Assembly (NCBI GenBank): GCA_964629575.1
Contig: CAZVUM010000018.1
Span: forward strand, 8,415-72,414
Length of the DNA stretch: 64,000 bases
Direction of reading: 5' to 3'
Origin: JAYPWI01 sp964629575
Lineage (GTDB): Bacteria > Actinomycetota > Acidimicrobiia > Acidimicrobiales > Poriferisodalaceae
Made by a program: the position numbers and the translations under genes. The notes beneath the pieces were generated by a model. The model ran no database searches. It saw only the letters and a list, made by a program, of their open reading frames with translations, and had not been told where the DNA came from. Below, in pieces: positions 31,029 to 39,611 of the stretch (position 1 is the first letter of the stretch; the number at the start of each line of letters is the position of its first letter).

Positions 31029-33260
31029 TTGCGAGCTGGGAGGCTGGTTGCCGGTGGAGTCGCCGTCGCTGCGGCGCTGTCGGGCGCCGTTCCAGCGACT
31101 GCAGACAGCACGGCGCCGTCGGTCGCCGTTGACTATCGCGCGGCGATCGTCAACGGTGAGGTCGTCTCCGATCCAGGCGGGGAGTTTCGCACCCTCCGGC
31201 TGAGCATCGATCATGGCGACGGCGATCTGCAGGTCTGCTCGGCCGTCGCGGTGAGTCGTCGTCACGCAGTGACGGCGGCGCACTGTTTTGGGGCGGACAC
31301 CGAGGCGTTCGACTCCCACAGCCAAGCTGTGGTGGTCGATGAGCCGGTCGGAATGATCGGCGGTGTTGTCCAGTTCATCTCGAGGCCGGCGATTCGCGTC
31401 GACCTCCATCCGCAGTGGAGCGGCGCCGTCGGTGACGCGGACACGGTCGATCTGGCGGTGGTGGAGATCGGGGCTGATTTCGACGGACCCCCTTCCGCTC
31501 TGAGCCAATCCGGATTCGGGCCGGCGCACCTCGTGGCGGGCACTGATGGGCCCGCCGTGGAAACCGCGGTGACGGGCTGGGGCGTGAGCCGGGTCGGCGG
31601 TCCCTCGAGCGAGCAGCTGCGCATCGCCTCCATGACGACGCGGGCGGTCACCCCGTCGACCTGTGGGGGCCTCGCCGACCGCATCGGACTTCTCTGTTCG
31701 GCCCCCCAGAGCGGCAGCGCATGCTTCGGTGACTCGGGCGGACCGGTGTGGATTCGGGACACCAACGGTCGCTTGCGCGTGCAGGGGGTCGTGAGCGCCG
31801 GCTCGCCGACCTGTAGCGGTCTGTCTTTCGAGGTCAACGTCTCGGCCCATCTGGAGTGGGTCGATGACATGGTGGGCGGAATTCCCCCGACGGAGCCCAG
31901 CCCGCCGAGTGGTCTGCTTCTGTCGGGTGCCGACAGTGCGATCGATGTCACGTTCGGCGCCCCGGTGAGCGATGGCGGATCTCTGGTGACCGAGGTGGTT
32001 GTGTCGGTCGACGGCGACGACGTCGAGATCGATGCGCCCACCGGTGGCGGAACGGTGCGCGTCCTCGGGCTCCCGAACCGGGTCGAGCACCTGGTCGCAG
32101 TCCGGGCGATCAACGAGGTCGGAGCGAGCGCCGCGATATCGGGCGCTGTCGCACCCGTCGGACCAGTGATACCGGCGGCACCGGCCAACGTCGTTCTCGA
32201 TCAGGTGGGTGCCGATCTGGTGGTGGAGTGGACGCTCGACGACGATGGCGACGCTCCGATCGAGCTGTACGAGATCGAGGTGACGTCGGCTCCCAGCGAG
32301 GAGGTCATTGCGCTGCGCGCCGTCGTCGCGACGTTCACCTCCGCGATCACGCGCCTGGAGCTCTTCGAGGCCGAGCAGGGTCGGGCCTACAGCGTTCGTA
32401 TCCGAGCACGCAACGCGAAGGGGTGGGGGCCCTGGTCCGCACGAATCGGTCCGCTCGTGATCGCTCACCCCAGCGGCTATTGGCTTCTCGACGTCGATGG
32501 CGGATTGCATCCGTTCGGCACGGCGGGCCCCTGGGATCTGGACAACTCAGGACGGCATGTCTGGGTGGATGCGGCATCGGCATCCAGCGGGCGGGGCCTC
32601 TGGGCGCTCCGGAGCGACGGTCGGGTGGTCGTCGCGGGTGACGCCGACTGGCACGGCGACCTCCACCAGCCGGCCGGGGCCGACCAGGCGGCGGTGTCGC
32701 CGACAAAAGACCGACCGACCGCGCTCGCCGTGCTCTGGGACGGTTCGGGGTACTGGATCTTCACGGCGCATGGGCGGGTGTATGCGTTCGGGTCTGCCGA
32801 GCATCTCGGCGAGCTGGATCTGGCGCTCAACGCCGAGATCATCGATGCCTCAACGACCCGCGACGCCGACGGGTACTACATGGTGGGCGCGGACGGAGGT
32901 GTGTTCGCGTTCGGCGCAGCGCCCTTCCACGGATCGACCGGGGGGCTCGCGCTCAACTCGGAGGTCGTCGCGATCGTTCCCGATCCAGATGGCGACGGCT
33001 ATTGGTTGATCGGCGGCGACGGAGGCGTTTTCGCGTTCGCCGCTCCCTTCTTGGGCTCGGTGCCTGGTGTCATCGAGCCAGGCGCGGTGATCAACGAGCC
33101 GGTGGTGGGAGGTGTCTTGCACGGCGACGGCTACCTCCTGGTCGCGGGCGATGGAGGCGTCTTCAACTTCAGCGATGAGCCCTTCCTCGGCAGCCTGGGT
33201 GCCGCGCCGCCCGACGCACCCGTCGTTGCGGTGGCGACGTGGCCGAGGCTGCCCGGCTGA
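31029..33260 (+). CDS. Secreted trypsin-like serine protease with fibronectin III and GYWLLG-type repeats
   Basis: A 743-residue exported protein. Signal peptide about 1-26 (VAAALSGAVPATADS). The S1 protease domain has a full triad: H85 in TAAHC, D141 in DLAVVE, S236 in GDSGGP. Two fibronectin type III-like modules (about 290-480) follow, beginning PSPPSGLLLSG and PAAPANVVLD. The C-terminal 260 residues are degenerate repeats of GYWLLxxDGGxFxFG. TTG start preceded by GGGAGG, supporting that codon. Likely a cell-surface or secreted protease whose repeats bind envelope or matrix. Confidence 0.88.
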   Translation: MRAGRLVAGGVAVAAALSGAVPATADSTAPSVAVDYRAAIVNGEVVSDPGGEFRTLRLSIDHGDGDLQVCSAVAVSRRHAVTAAHCFGADTEAFDSHSQAVVVDEPVGMIGGVVQFISRPAIRVDLHPQWSGAVGDADTVDLAVVEIGADFDGPPSALSQSGFGPAHLVAGTDGPAVETAVTGWGVSRVGGPSSEQLRIASMTTRAVTPSTCGGLADRIGLLCSAPQSGSACFGDSGGPVWIRDTNGRLRVQGVVSAGSPTCSGLSFEVNVSAHLEWVDDMVGGIPPTEPSPPSGLLLSGADSAIDVTFGAPVSDGGSLVTEVVVSVDGDDVEIDAPTGGGTVRVLGLPNRVEHLVAVRAINEVGASAAISGAVAPVGPVIPAAPANVVLDQVGADLVVEWTLDDDGDAPIELYEIEVTSAPSEEVIALRAVVATFTSAITRLELFEAEQGRAYSVRIRARNAKGWGPWSARIGPLVIAHPSGYWLLDVDGGLHPFGTAGPWDLDNSGRHVWVDAASASSGRGLWALRSDGRVVVAGDADWHGDLHQPAGADQAAVSPTKDRPTALAVLWDGSGYWIFTAHGRVYAFGSAEHLGELDLALNAEIIDASTTRDADGYYMVGADGGVFAFGAAPFHGSTGGLALNSEVVAIVPDPDGDGYWLIGGDGGVFAFAAPFLGSVPGVIEPGAVINEPVVGGVLHGDGYLLVAGDGGVFNFSDEPFLGSLGAAPPDAPVVAVATWPRLPG
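32475..33257 (+). repeat. GYWLLGxDGGVFAFG repeat domain (protease C-terminus)
   Basis: Degenerate repeats of about 42-48 residues recur from GYWLLDVDGG to the end (GYWIFTAHGRVYAFG, GYYMVGADGGVFAFG, GYWLIGGDGGVFAFA, GYLLVAGDGGVFNFS). The same module forms the C-terminus of the FG-GAP protein at 54167-56506. Confidence 0.85.
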
Positions 33261-33403
33261 TCGTCGCGACGTCGAGCGCGCCAAACAGCCCGAGGAGGGC
33301 AACAGGCGCCGGTTCATCGGCCGCAGGCTACCGATGGGCGGGTTCGCGCTCGGCCGTCGGAAGTATCCTTGCAACGTCGCCGCGCACCTGGAGAACCAGC
33401 CAC

Positions 33404-35176
33404 ATGGCCGAGCAGAAGCAAGAGAAGCCGCAGAACGTCTTCAACTTCAACTACACCCGCGATCGCGAGGACCGGCCACCGCAGGAGTACTACGACGCGA
33501 TCAAGGATCGCTACGCCCATGAGCGCGACATCCGTTTGGGCTACCGGCCGCCTGGCTCGGAGATCTACCAGGAGATGTCGGGCGTGCTCGCCGACTACGA
33601 GACGGACCCCTACGCCGAAGAGCGGATCGAGCGCGATCCGATCGTCGATGAGGTCGAGGTGCTGTTCATCGGAGGTGGTTTCTCCGCACTGTTGACGTCT
33701 GCCCGCCTGCGGGAGAAGGGTGTGGAGTCGATTCGGATCGTGGAGCGTGGGTCCGACGTCGGCGGTACCTGGTACTGGAACCGGTACCCGGGCGTGGCAT
33801 GCGACGTCGTCTCCTACGACTACCTCCCGCTGCTCGATGAGACGGGATACGTCCCGAGCCGTCACTACGCCGGCGGTCCCGAGATCTGGGAGTACTGCCG
33901 CTCGATCGCTCAGCGCTACGACCTCTACGACCTCGCCGTCTTCCAGACCACGGTGACCTCGACGGTGTGGAACGAAGAGGAGGAGATGTGGCACATCGGT
34001 ACCGATCGCGGTGACCAGATGAAGGCCCGTTTCGTGATCTGCGCCAACGGGACGCTCGCCAAACCCAAGTTGGCGGTGATCGACGGCATCGAAGACTTCG
34101 AGGGACACAGCTTCCACACGAGCCGATGGGACTACGAGTACACGGGCCAGGACCTCGAGAAGCTCGCGGACAAGCGGGTTGCGATCATCGGTACCGGCGC
34201 CACGGCTGTTCAGGCGATTCCGGGGTTGGGTGCCAACGCCAAGGAATTGGTCGTGTTCCAGCGGACGCCGTCGTCGATCGATGTTCGGGACGACTGGGAG
34301 ACCGACCCCGCGTGGGCTGAGCAGCTGGAGCCGGGCTGGCAGGCCAAGCGGCGCGCCCGCGCGATCGCTGGTCCCCAGCTCACCGAGGAACAGATGGCCC
34401 GTCGAGCGGCGATCCCGCGTGATGAGAAGATTCGCCGTCAGGAGAACGCCAACATCGACGCGATGATGCGGATCCACAAGCGCATCGAGGAGACGGTGGC
34501 GGACTCCGAGACGGCGGAGTCGCTGAAGCCCTGGTACATGCTGATGTGCAAGCGGCCGTGCTTCCACAACGACTATCTGCCGACCTTCAACCGCCCGAGC
34601 GTGCGCCTCGTCGACACGAAGGGCAAGGGCGTCACCGAGATCACGGCGAAAGGGCCTGTGTTCGACGGCGAGCAGTTCGAGGTCGACCTGATCATCTACG
34701 CAACGGGCTTCGAGGTGCAGAAGACGGGGATCTACAACCAGATCCTCGGCGAGGGCGGTCTGGACCTCAACGACAAGTACTCCGAAGGGATCCGCACCGT
34801 CCTCGGCATCCACACCTCCGGCTACCCCAACTTCTTCATCATGGGCGGCTACCAGGCGTTCTTCGCGTTCAACCTCACCGACGTGCTGAACAGCCAAGGC
34901 GAGCACATCGCGGAGTGCATCGACTACGTCCGTCGCAATGGCGTTCACTCGATGGACCCCACACTCGAGATCGAGGACTGGTGGGTCGAGAAGGTGATCG
35001 AGAACCGCGGCAAGACCACCCGCAACAGGGACTGCACGCCCGGGTATTACAACTTCGAGGGCCAGGAGAACCGCCGCCAGGACGGCAACTACAACGGCGG
35101 CATGCAGGAGTACCTCGACTTCATGTCCGAGGTGCGGGACCGCATGACCGAGAACTTCGTGCTCACCACCCGTTGA
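33404..35176 (+). CDS. Flavin-dependent Baeyer-Villiger monooxygenase
   Basis: A 590-residue class B monooxygenase. The first Rossmann motif is FIGGGFSA (88-95), GGTWYWNRYPG lies at 120-130, and the fingerprint FxGxxxHxxxW(P/D) appears as FEGHSFHTSRWD (232-243). The NADPH Rossmann motif is GTGATA (263-268). It has an N-terminal extension of about 85 residues before the FAD motif, as in cyclododecanone or steroid-type BVMOs. Inserts oxygen next to a ketone with NADPH and FAD. A possible -10, TATCCT, is at 33364-33369. The following lipoprotein start overlaps its stop. Confidence 0.92.
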   Translation: MAEQKQEKPQNVFNFNYTRDREDRPPQEYYDAIKDRYAHERDIRLGYRPPGSEIYQEMSGVLADYETDPYAEERIERDPIVDEVEVLFIGGGFSALLTSARLREKGVESIRIVERGSDVGGTWYWNRYPGVACDVVSYDYLPLLDETGYVPSRHYAGGPEIWEYCRSIAQRYDLYDLAVFQTTVTSTVWNEEEEMWHIGTDRGDQMKARFVICANGTLAKPKLAVIDGIEDFEGHSFHTSRWDYEYTGQDLEKLADKRVAIIGTGATAVQAIPGLGANAKELVVFQRTPSSIDVRDDWETDPAWAEQLEPGWQAKRRARAIAGPQLTEEQMARRAAIPRDEKIRRQENANIDAMMRIHKRIEETVADSETAESLKPWYMLMCKRPCFHNDYLPTFNRPSVRLVDTKGKGVTEITAKGPVFDGEQFEVDLIIYATGFEVQKTGIYNQILGEGGLDLNDKYSEGIRTVLGIHTSGYPNFFIMGGYQAFFAFNLTDVLNSQGEHIAECIDYVRRNGVHSMDPTLEIEDWWVEKVIENRGKTTRNRDCTPGYYNFEGQENRRQDGNYNGGMQEYLDFMSEVRDRMTENFVLTTR

Positions 35177-36348
35177 AGTCCCAGACGCGCCGAGCAGTCG
35201 TCGGCACCGTCGCGGTTGCCGCGCTCGCGGTGTCCTGCGGCTCTCCCGAAACCGTGACGTTGTCCGATGGCGCGGCTCCCGCGTCGACGATCGCGCGCGA
35301 CCTGGGCTCGGACATGCTCAACAGAGATGTGCCGCTCGACCGCGATGGTGACGGTGGTGGTTCGACTTCGACGACGCAGGCGCCCTCGACATCGGCGGCC
35401 GTGGAGCCCCTCGGCCCCGACGGGGCTTTCACCGCCGACGGGAAGCCGGCACGCGTCCTGGTCCGACCCGCTGGGTCCGACGACTGGTTCTGGATCGATG
35501 CCCAGACCGGCGACTACATCGCACCCGGGACCGAACCCGAACAGCGTCCGATCGATCCCGCCAACGAGATCTCGGCGAGGGCCACCCTTCCGTTCAATTG
35601 TGAGGACGAAGGGTCGGGGCTTCATGTGCACGTCGAGCACTCGACCGTCCAGAAGTCCGGCCGTTTCATCGCCGTGGAGTCCGTCTTCCAGAACACGGAC
35701 TGTTCCGGGGCACCGTTCGCGGTGAGGGGTGTGGCGATCGATCGCGCGACAGGTGTCCCGGAGGTCCGCTTCAGGCTTGGGAGCGACGAGGTGCGCGTTG
35801 CCGAACTCGAGTACGACGAGACCGGCACCTGGCTGCTCATCAGTCTCGTCGACGGAACTCTCGAATGGCAGGGCGGCTCGGGGCGAGTCGTCCTCGAGCC
35901 CCGAGATGTCGGTGGCGCTCTGGTGGAAGTTGCCGAGGCGAGCTGGGGTACTGAGCCGGCGACCCGGGAGATCCCGGGAAGAGCCTTCATCCCGACGGCT
36001 TTCACGGTCACGGACCCGGGCGTCCCCTTCCCGGCGGAGCGATTGGATCTCGAACACGGCGGTGAAGCCTGGGCGGTCGTGTTGATGGCCGGTCCCGGCG
36101 GTTCGGCCGCGGCGTCGACCGCCGTCTCCGCTGCCGAGGCCGCCGGGTACGAGACCGGCTGGACCGATTGCGACCGCGGAGCACACGAGGCATTCGGGTG
36201 GACCGGCGGGTCGACCGATGGTGCCGTCATCGGTTCGGTGTCGATCTACATGACCGGCGAGCAGGACGCTCGCTTGGCTGCGCAGAAGTTCGAGTCGATG
36301 GGAACGCCGGCGGTCGCCACCATCGTCGAGACCTTCTGCCTCGACTGA
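35173..36348 (+). CDS. Putative lipoprotein, 391 residues
   Basis: An exported protein of unknown function. The TTG at 35173 overlaps the BVMO stop (TTGA) and opens a basic-hydrophobic leader with lipobox LAVSC (C22). A Ser/Thr-rich linker (about 60-80) leads to a mainly beta domain with four cysteines (FNCEDEG, TDCSGAP, TDCDRG, TFCLD) that probably form disulfides outside the cell. There is a possible SPOR- or Ig-like C-terminus. Translational coupling with the BVMO may be incidental. Confidence 0.68.
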   Translation: MKSQTRRAVVGTVAVAALAVSCGSPETVTLSDGAAPASTIARDLGSDMLNRDVPLDRDGDGGGSTSTTQAPSTSAAVEPLGPDGAFTADGKPARVLVRPAGSDDWFWIDAQTGDYIAPGTEPEQRPIDPANEISARATLPFNCEDEGSGLHVHVEHSTVQKSGRFIAVESVFQNTDCSGAPFAVRGVAIDRATGVPEVRFRLGSDEVRVAELEYDETGTWLLISLVDGTLEWQGGSGRVVLEPRDVGGALVEVAEASWGTEPATREIPGRAFIPTAFTVTDPGVPFPAERLDLEHGGEAWAVVLMAGPGGSAAASTAVSAAEAAGYETGWTDCDRGAHEAFGWTGGSTDGAVIGSVSIYMTGEQDARLAAQKFESMGTPAVATIVETFCLD

Positions 36349-36450
36349 GAACGGCCCACACGTCCCACCCCCCTTCTGCCAGCTTGTGGGGCCAACCTGG
36401 TCTCTCTGGAAGCTGGCAGAACGGTGTGGGGCCCGGGGTCGTACGATTCC
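36349..36450 (+). repeat. 12-bp inverted repeat next to the assembly gap
   Basis: TTCTGCCAGCTT (36374-36385) and AAGCTGGCAGAA (36410-36421) are perfect complements separated by 24 nt, with partly complementary C- and G-rich flanks. It follows the lipoprotein stop and precedes the Ns, so it may be a terminator without U-tract or a genome-wide repeat that broke the assembly. A TACGAT hexamer lies just before the gap. Confidence 0.6.
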
Positions 36451-36550
36451 NNNNNNNNNNNNNNNNNNNNNNNNNNNNNNNNNNNNNNNNNNNNNNNNNN
36501 NNNNNNNNNNNNNNNNNNNNNNNNNNNNNNNNNNNNNNNNNNNNNNNNNN
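36451..36550. other. Assembly gap (100 N)
   Basis: Exactly 100 undetermined bases, the usual placeholder for a scaffold join of unknown size. The downstream thiolase lacks about 180 N-terminal residues, so the real gap must exceed about 500 nt. Confidence 0.97.
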
Positions 36551-37178
36551 CCAGTACAGGTTCGAGACGAGCGTGGATCAGGTGATGGAGGACCGCGAGG
36601 TGTCCTTCCCGCTCACCCGCTCCATGTGTGCGCCCACCGGCGATGGCGCCTCGTCGGCGATCGTCGTGAGCGGTGATGTGTTCGCCGGCCTCCCCGAGGC
36701 GGTCCAGGCACGCGCCGTCCGGATCGCCGCCACGTCGTTTGCCGGCGGGAAGTACCGCTCTGTCGACGAACCCGGCCTGTCACGGGTCGCGGCCGAAAAG
36801 GCATACGCGTCCGCAGGAATCTCGGCGGCCGATGTCGATGTGGCCGAGGTGCACGACGCGACGAGCTTCTGCGAGATCTACCAGTCCGAGATGCTGGGCT
36901 TCTGCGCCGAGGGCGAAGGCGGGCCGTTCGTCGAGAGCGGTGCCACCGGTCCCGACGGTCCCGTGCCGATCAACACATCAGGCGGACTGGTGTCCAAAGG
37001 CCATCCCGTCGGTGCAACGGGGCTGTCGATGATTCACGAACTCGCCGCCCAGCTGCGCGGTGAGGCCGGCGAACGGCAGGTCCACGACGCGCGGGTCGCG
37101 CTTCAGGAGAACGGCGGCGGCGTCATCGGGCTCGAAGAAGCGGCGTGCTCGGTGATGATCCTCGAGCACGCGGAGTGA
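36551..37178 (+). CDS. Thiolase (acetyl-CoA acetyltransferase/SCP-x type), 5' part lost in gap
   Basis: The C-terminal 208 residues of a thiolase. AEVHDATSFCEIY and GGLVSKGHPVGATGLSMIHEL provide the catalytic histidine regions, and QENGGGVIGLEEAACSVMILEH is the terminal strand pair. The nucleophilic cysteine domain is missing because of the gap. VHDATSFCEI fits the SCP-x-like branch that cleaves branched or sterol-side-chain 3-ketoacyl-CoAs. The first complete codon is at 36552. Confidence 0.85.
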
Positions 37179-37187
37179 ACCAACGGC

Positions 37188-37301
37188 TCAGCTGACCATC
37201 ATCACGGTGAAGATGACGATGACGACTGCTGCCACGGCACCGCCGATTCCGAGGAACACGGCGATGGCAGCAGCGACGAGAGCGTTGTTGTCTTCTTCCA
37301 C
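37188..37301 (-). CDS. Small single-pass membrane protein, 37 residues
   Basis: A GTG at 37301 preceded by AGGAG with a 5-nt spacer opens a 37-residue frame: acidic N-terminus EEDNN, then one long hydrophobic helix to the C-terminus. The good ribosome site and hydrophobic content support expression. Function unknown; it may be an envelope micropeptide. Confidence 0.55.
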   Translation of the reverse strand: MEEDNNALVAAAIAVFLGIGGAVAAVVIVIFTVMMVS

Positions 37302-37350
37302 GGGGGCTCCTCGAGGGGGAACGGCGGGATCAGAATAGCCGAGCCGCGCG

Positions 37351-38163
37351 TCAGCGACGGAATGGGACTCCGCCGGTGCCCTCACCGCGCATGTCGGGGG
37401 CCGCGGCCCAGGTGATCGGGTTGGTGATGAGGTCGGCGATGGCATCGGACGCAGCGTCGAGGAGCCGCTCGCCCTTCCCCGCGCTCGCCGAGCTCGGATC
37501 GCCCAGCACACCGTTGGGGGTGACGGCTGCGAGGTCCCGCCAGCGGAACGAGCCCTCGCCAGCGGCGAGAAAGCTGAGGTCCGCATCGGTCCGATGCGAC
37601 GCCAGGTCGCTGTCATCGACGAGGTCGGGCGCAAGTGCCAGCATCATCGAGGTCTCCGCCTCCCCGGCGTGCAGAACAGTGGACTGGTCCTCGAGCAGCG
37701 GCTCCAGCCGCGAGGCCGCTTCGAGCCAATAGGTCGCGGCCACGATCGTGTCATCGTCGAATTCGAGCGAGAGGTCCTGCGCGATCGCCTGGCTCGCCAC
37801 GATGTTGCCGCCGTGACCATTGAGGATGGGGACGTCACCGAACCCATGACGCCGAACGCTGTCGACGATGCACCGGAAGATCGCGGTCAGCGCAGCGGTG
37901 TCGAGGGTGATCGTGCCGCCGAACGGCATGTGGTGCTCGGACAACCCCGACCACACGACCGGGAGAACGACAGCGGGGCGTGTCGGGGAGGCCTTTCGGG
38001 CCGCACGGTGAGACACCTCTGTCGCCAGGCGGCTGTCCACTTGCACGGGGAGGTGCGGACCGTGCTGTTCGAGGGCCGCGGCCGGCGCGATCACCACCGC
38101 ATCATCAGCCGCGAGGGCCCTGAGTTCGTGAGCCTTCAGGTTGGCCCATTCGATCGACGCCAT
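37351..38163 (-). CDS. Creatininase family protein
   Basis: A 270-residue creatininase-fold amidohydrolase. EQHGPHLPVQVDS carries metal ligands E32, H34 and D43. ILNGHGGN and HAGEAETSMM give the later histidine and glutamate ligands. MftE, the mycofactocin-maturing peptidase, belongs to this family, but no other mft gene is seen here, so creatinine amidohydrolase or an unrelated amidase are equally open. The start is leaderless: TAGCCT (complement 38171..38176) ends 7 nt before the ATG. Confidence 0.83.
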   Translation of the reverse strand: MASIEWANLKAHELRALAADDAVVIAPAAALEQHGPHLPVQVDSRLATEVSHRAARKASPTRPAVVLPVVWSGLSEHHMPFGGTITLDTAALTAIFRCIVDSVRRHGFGDVPILNGHGGNIVASQAIAQDLSLEFDDDTIVAATYWLEAASRLEPLLEDQSTVLHAGEAETSMMLALAPDLVDDSDLASHRTDADLSFLAAGEGSFRWRDLAAVTPNGVLGDPSSASAGKGERLLDAASDAIADLITNPITWAAAPDMRGEGTGGVPFRR

Positions 38164-38441
38164 GGCGGGCAGGCTAACCCCGAGGCCCTGATCGATGAGG
38201 TGCCGTGGGGGCGTGGGTACTACGTTGCCGGCCAGGCGCCCGAGCGGCGCCGTCTCTTGGTAGGGACGCCTTGTTGAATTCGGCCCGCATCCAGCGGCCC
38301 GAGCCAGGCCCGACGCCTCCTCCCCGAAGAAGGCTCGGAATCCTTGTCCCACCTCCATCCCCCTGCTCGGCGTGGCGACTTCGTGGTGTCGCGCTGCGAC
38401 GCCGCTCGCTGCCCGGGTGCACCTGTACGAGGAGTACGACG

Positions 38442-38588
38442 ATGACCGACGATCTGAACCCCGGCGACGAGCCCAAGAAGATGTTCCCGGGAGGTTGGAA
38501 GATCGACCGCAGGCCGACGCTCGAGATGCGGATGCCGCGCAACGGTCCAGAGGATCTTCAAGCGGGGCTGACCGCCGAGCAGGCGTAG
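38442..38588 (+). CDS. Small hypothetical protein, 48 residues
   Basis: ATG at 38442 with GAGGAG 8 nt upstream. The product is hydrophilic (MTDDLNPGDEPKKMFPGGWK at the start, TAEQA at the end) with no membrane segment or cysteine. The 278 nt between it and the creatininase start hold no other gene. Real coding is supported by the ribosome site and codon bias, but the function is unknown. Confidence 0.5.
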   Translation: MTDDLNPGDEPKKMFPGGWKIDRRPTLEMRMPRNGPEDLQAGLTAEQA

Positions 38589-38647
38589 GCCTCGCTGGCC
38601 CCCTGCTGGTCCGTGCGGGCCCCGCTCACAGCGGGGAGAATTGAACG

Positions 38648-39586
38648 ATGACCGTGAAGTTCGGATACCTGCTGCCCACGCGCGAAAAGATCATGCGGGC
38701 GAGCCCGTCGGTTCGTCCGATGATCGACGCCGCGAAGCGAGCAGCCGATCTGGGCTTCGACTCGATCTGGGCAGGCGACTCTCTCTTGGCGCGCCCGCGC
38801 CATGATCCGATCACCCTGCTCGCAGGTGTCGCGGGAGCGATTCCAGGGATCGAGGTGGGGACTGCGGTGCTGCTTCCAGCGCTCCGCAATCCGGTCGTGC
38901 TCGCCCAGCAGCTTGCGACCGTCGACCAGATCTCCGAGGGTCGGCTGATCGTCGGAGCGGGCATCGCGCCCGATACTCCTGCAGTCCGGCACGAGTTCGC
39001 CGCAGCCGGGGTTCCCTTCGAGCGTCGGGTGGGGCGCTACATGGAGGGGATCCGGCTGTGTCGCGCCCTGTGGAGTGGCGAACCGGTGTCGTGGAACGGG
39101 CGCTGGTCCGTGGAGGAGAGCGTTCTCGCCCCTGTTCCGCACCGACCCGGTGGTCCGCTCATCTGGAGCGCCGCGACCGTCAGCGCCGGAATCGAGCGAA
39201 CAGCCAAGCACCACGACGGCTGGTTCCCGATCGGGCCAGACGCTGCGACCTTCGCGGCGCGGAACGAAGAGTTTCGGGCTGCAGCCACTGCGGCAGGCCG
39301 CGATCTCGACGACCTCACCACGGCGATCTACCTCACGGTGTCGATCATGGACGACGCGTCTGAGGCCGAAGCGGCGATCGACAGCTATCTCGAGGGCTAC
39401 TACGGCGCTCCCGCGCCGGCGCTCCGCAGCTTTCAGGCATGCAGGGGCGGGACCGCTGACGAAGTGATCGGGTTCGTTCGCTCTTATGTGGAAGGCGGCG
39501 CGCAACATGTCGTGATCCGCTGCGTCGGGGATCACGATGCGATCCTGCAGGTTCTGGCCCAGCGCCGTGACGAGCTGGTTGGTTGA
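38648..39586 (+). CDS. LLM class F420-dependent oxidoreductase
   Basis: A 312-residue luciferase-like oxidoreductase. MTVKFGYLLPTREKIM, the GFDSIWAGDSL strand, VDQISEGRLIVGAGI and the RTAKHHDGWFP strand are typical. It differs in detail from the other LLM enzyme at 25347 and is not a recent duplicate. GGGGAGAA precedes the ATG. Likely an F420-dependent reductase or monooxygenase on an unknown substrate. Confidence 0.86.
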   Translation: MTVKFGYLLPTREKIMRASPSVRPMIDAAKRAADLGFDSIWAGDSLLARPRHDPITLLAGVAGAIPGIEVGTAVLLPALRNPVVLAQQLATVDQISEGRLIVGAGIAPDTPAVRHEFAAAGVPFERRVGRYMEGIRLCRALWSGEPVSWNGRWSVEESVLAPVPHRPGGPLIWSAATVSAGIERTAKHHDGWFPIGPDAATFAARNEEFRAAATAAGRDLDDLTTAIYLTVSIMDDASEAEAAIDSYLEGYYGAPAPALRSFQACRGGTADEVIGFVRSYVEGGAQHVVIRCVGDHDAILQVLAQRRDELVG

Positions 39587-39611
39587 GTCGCTCGGCCGTA
39601 CGCTGACCTGC

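Noticed and set aside
29714..31111. 465-codon minus-strand frame antisense to recA
   Set aside because: It covers an unmistakable RecA on the other strand and has no recognisable domain.
37351..38163. Mycofactocin gene cluster
   Set aside because: Only a creatininase-family gene is present; no MftA-like precursor, MftB or radical-SAM MftC is seen in the window.
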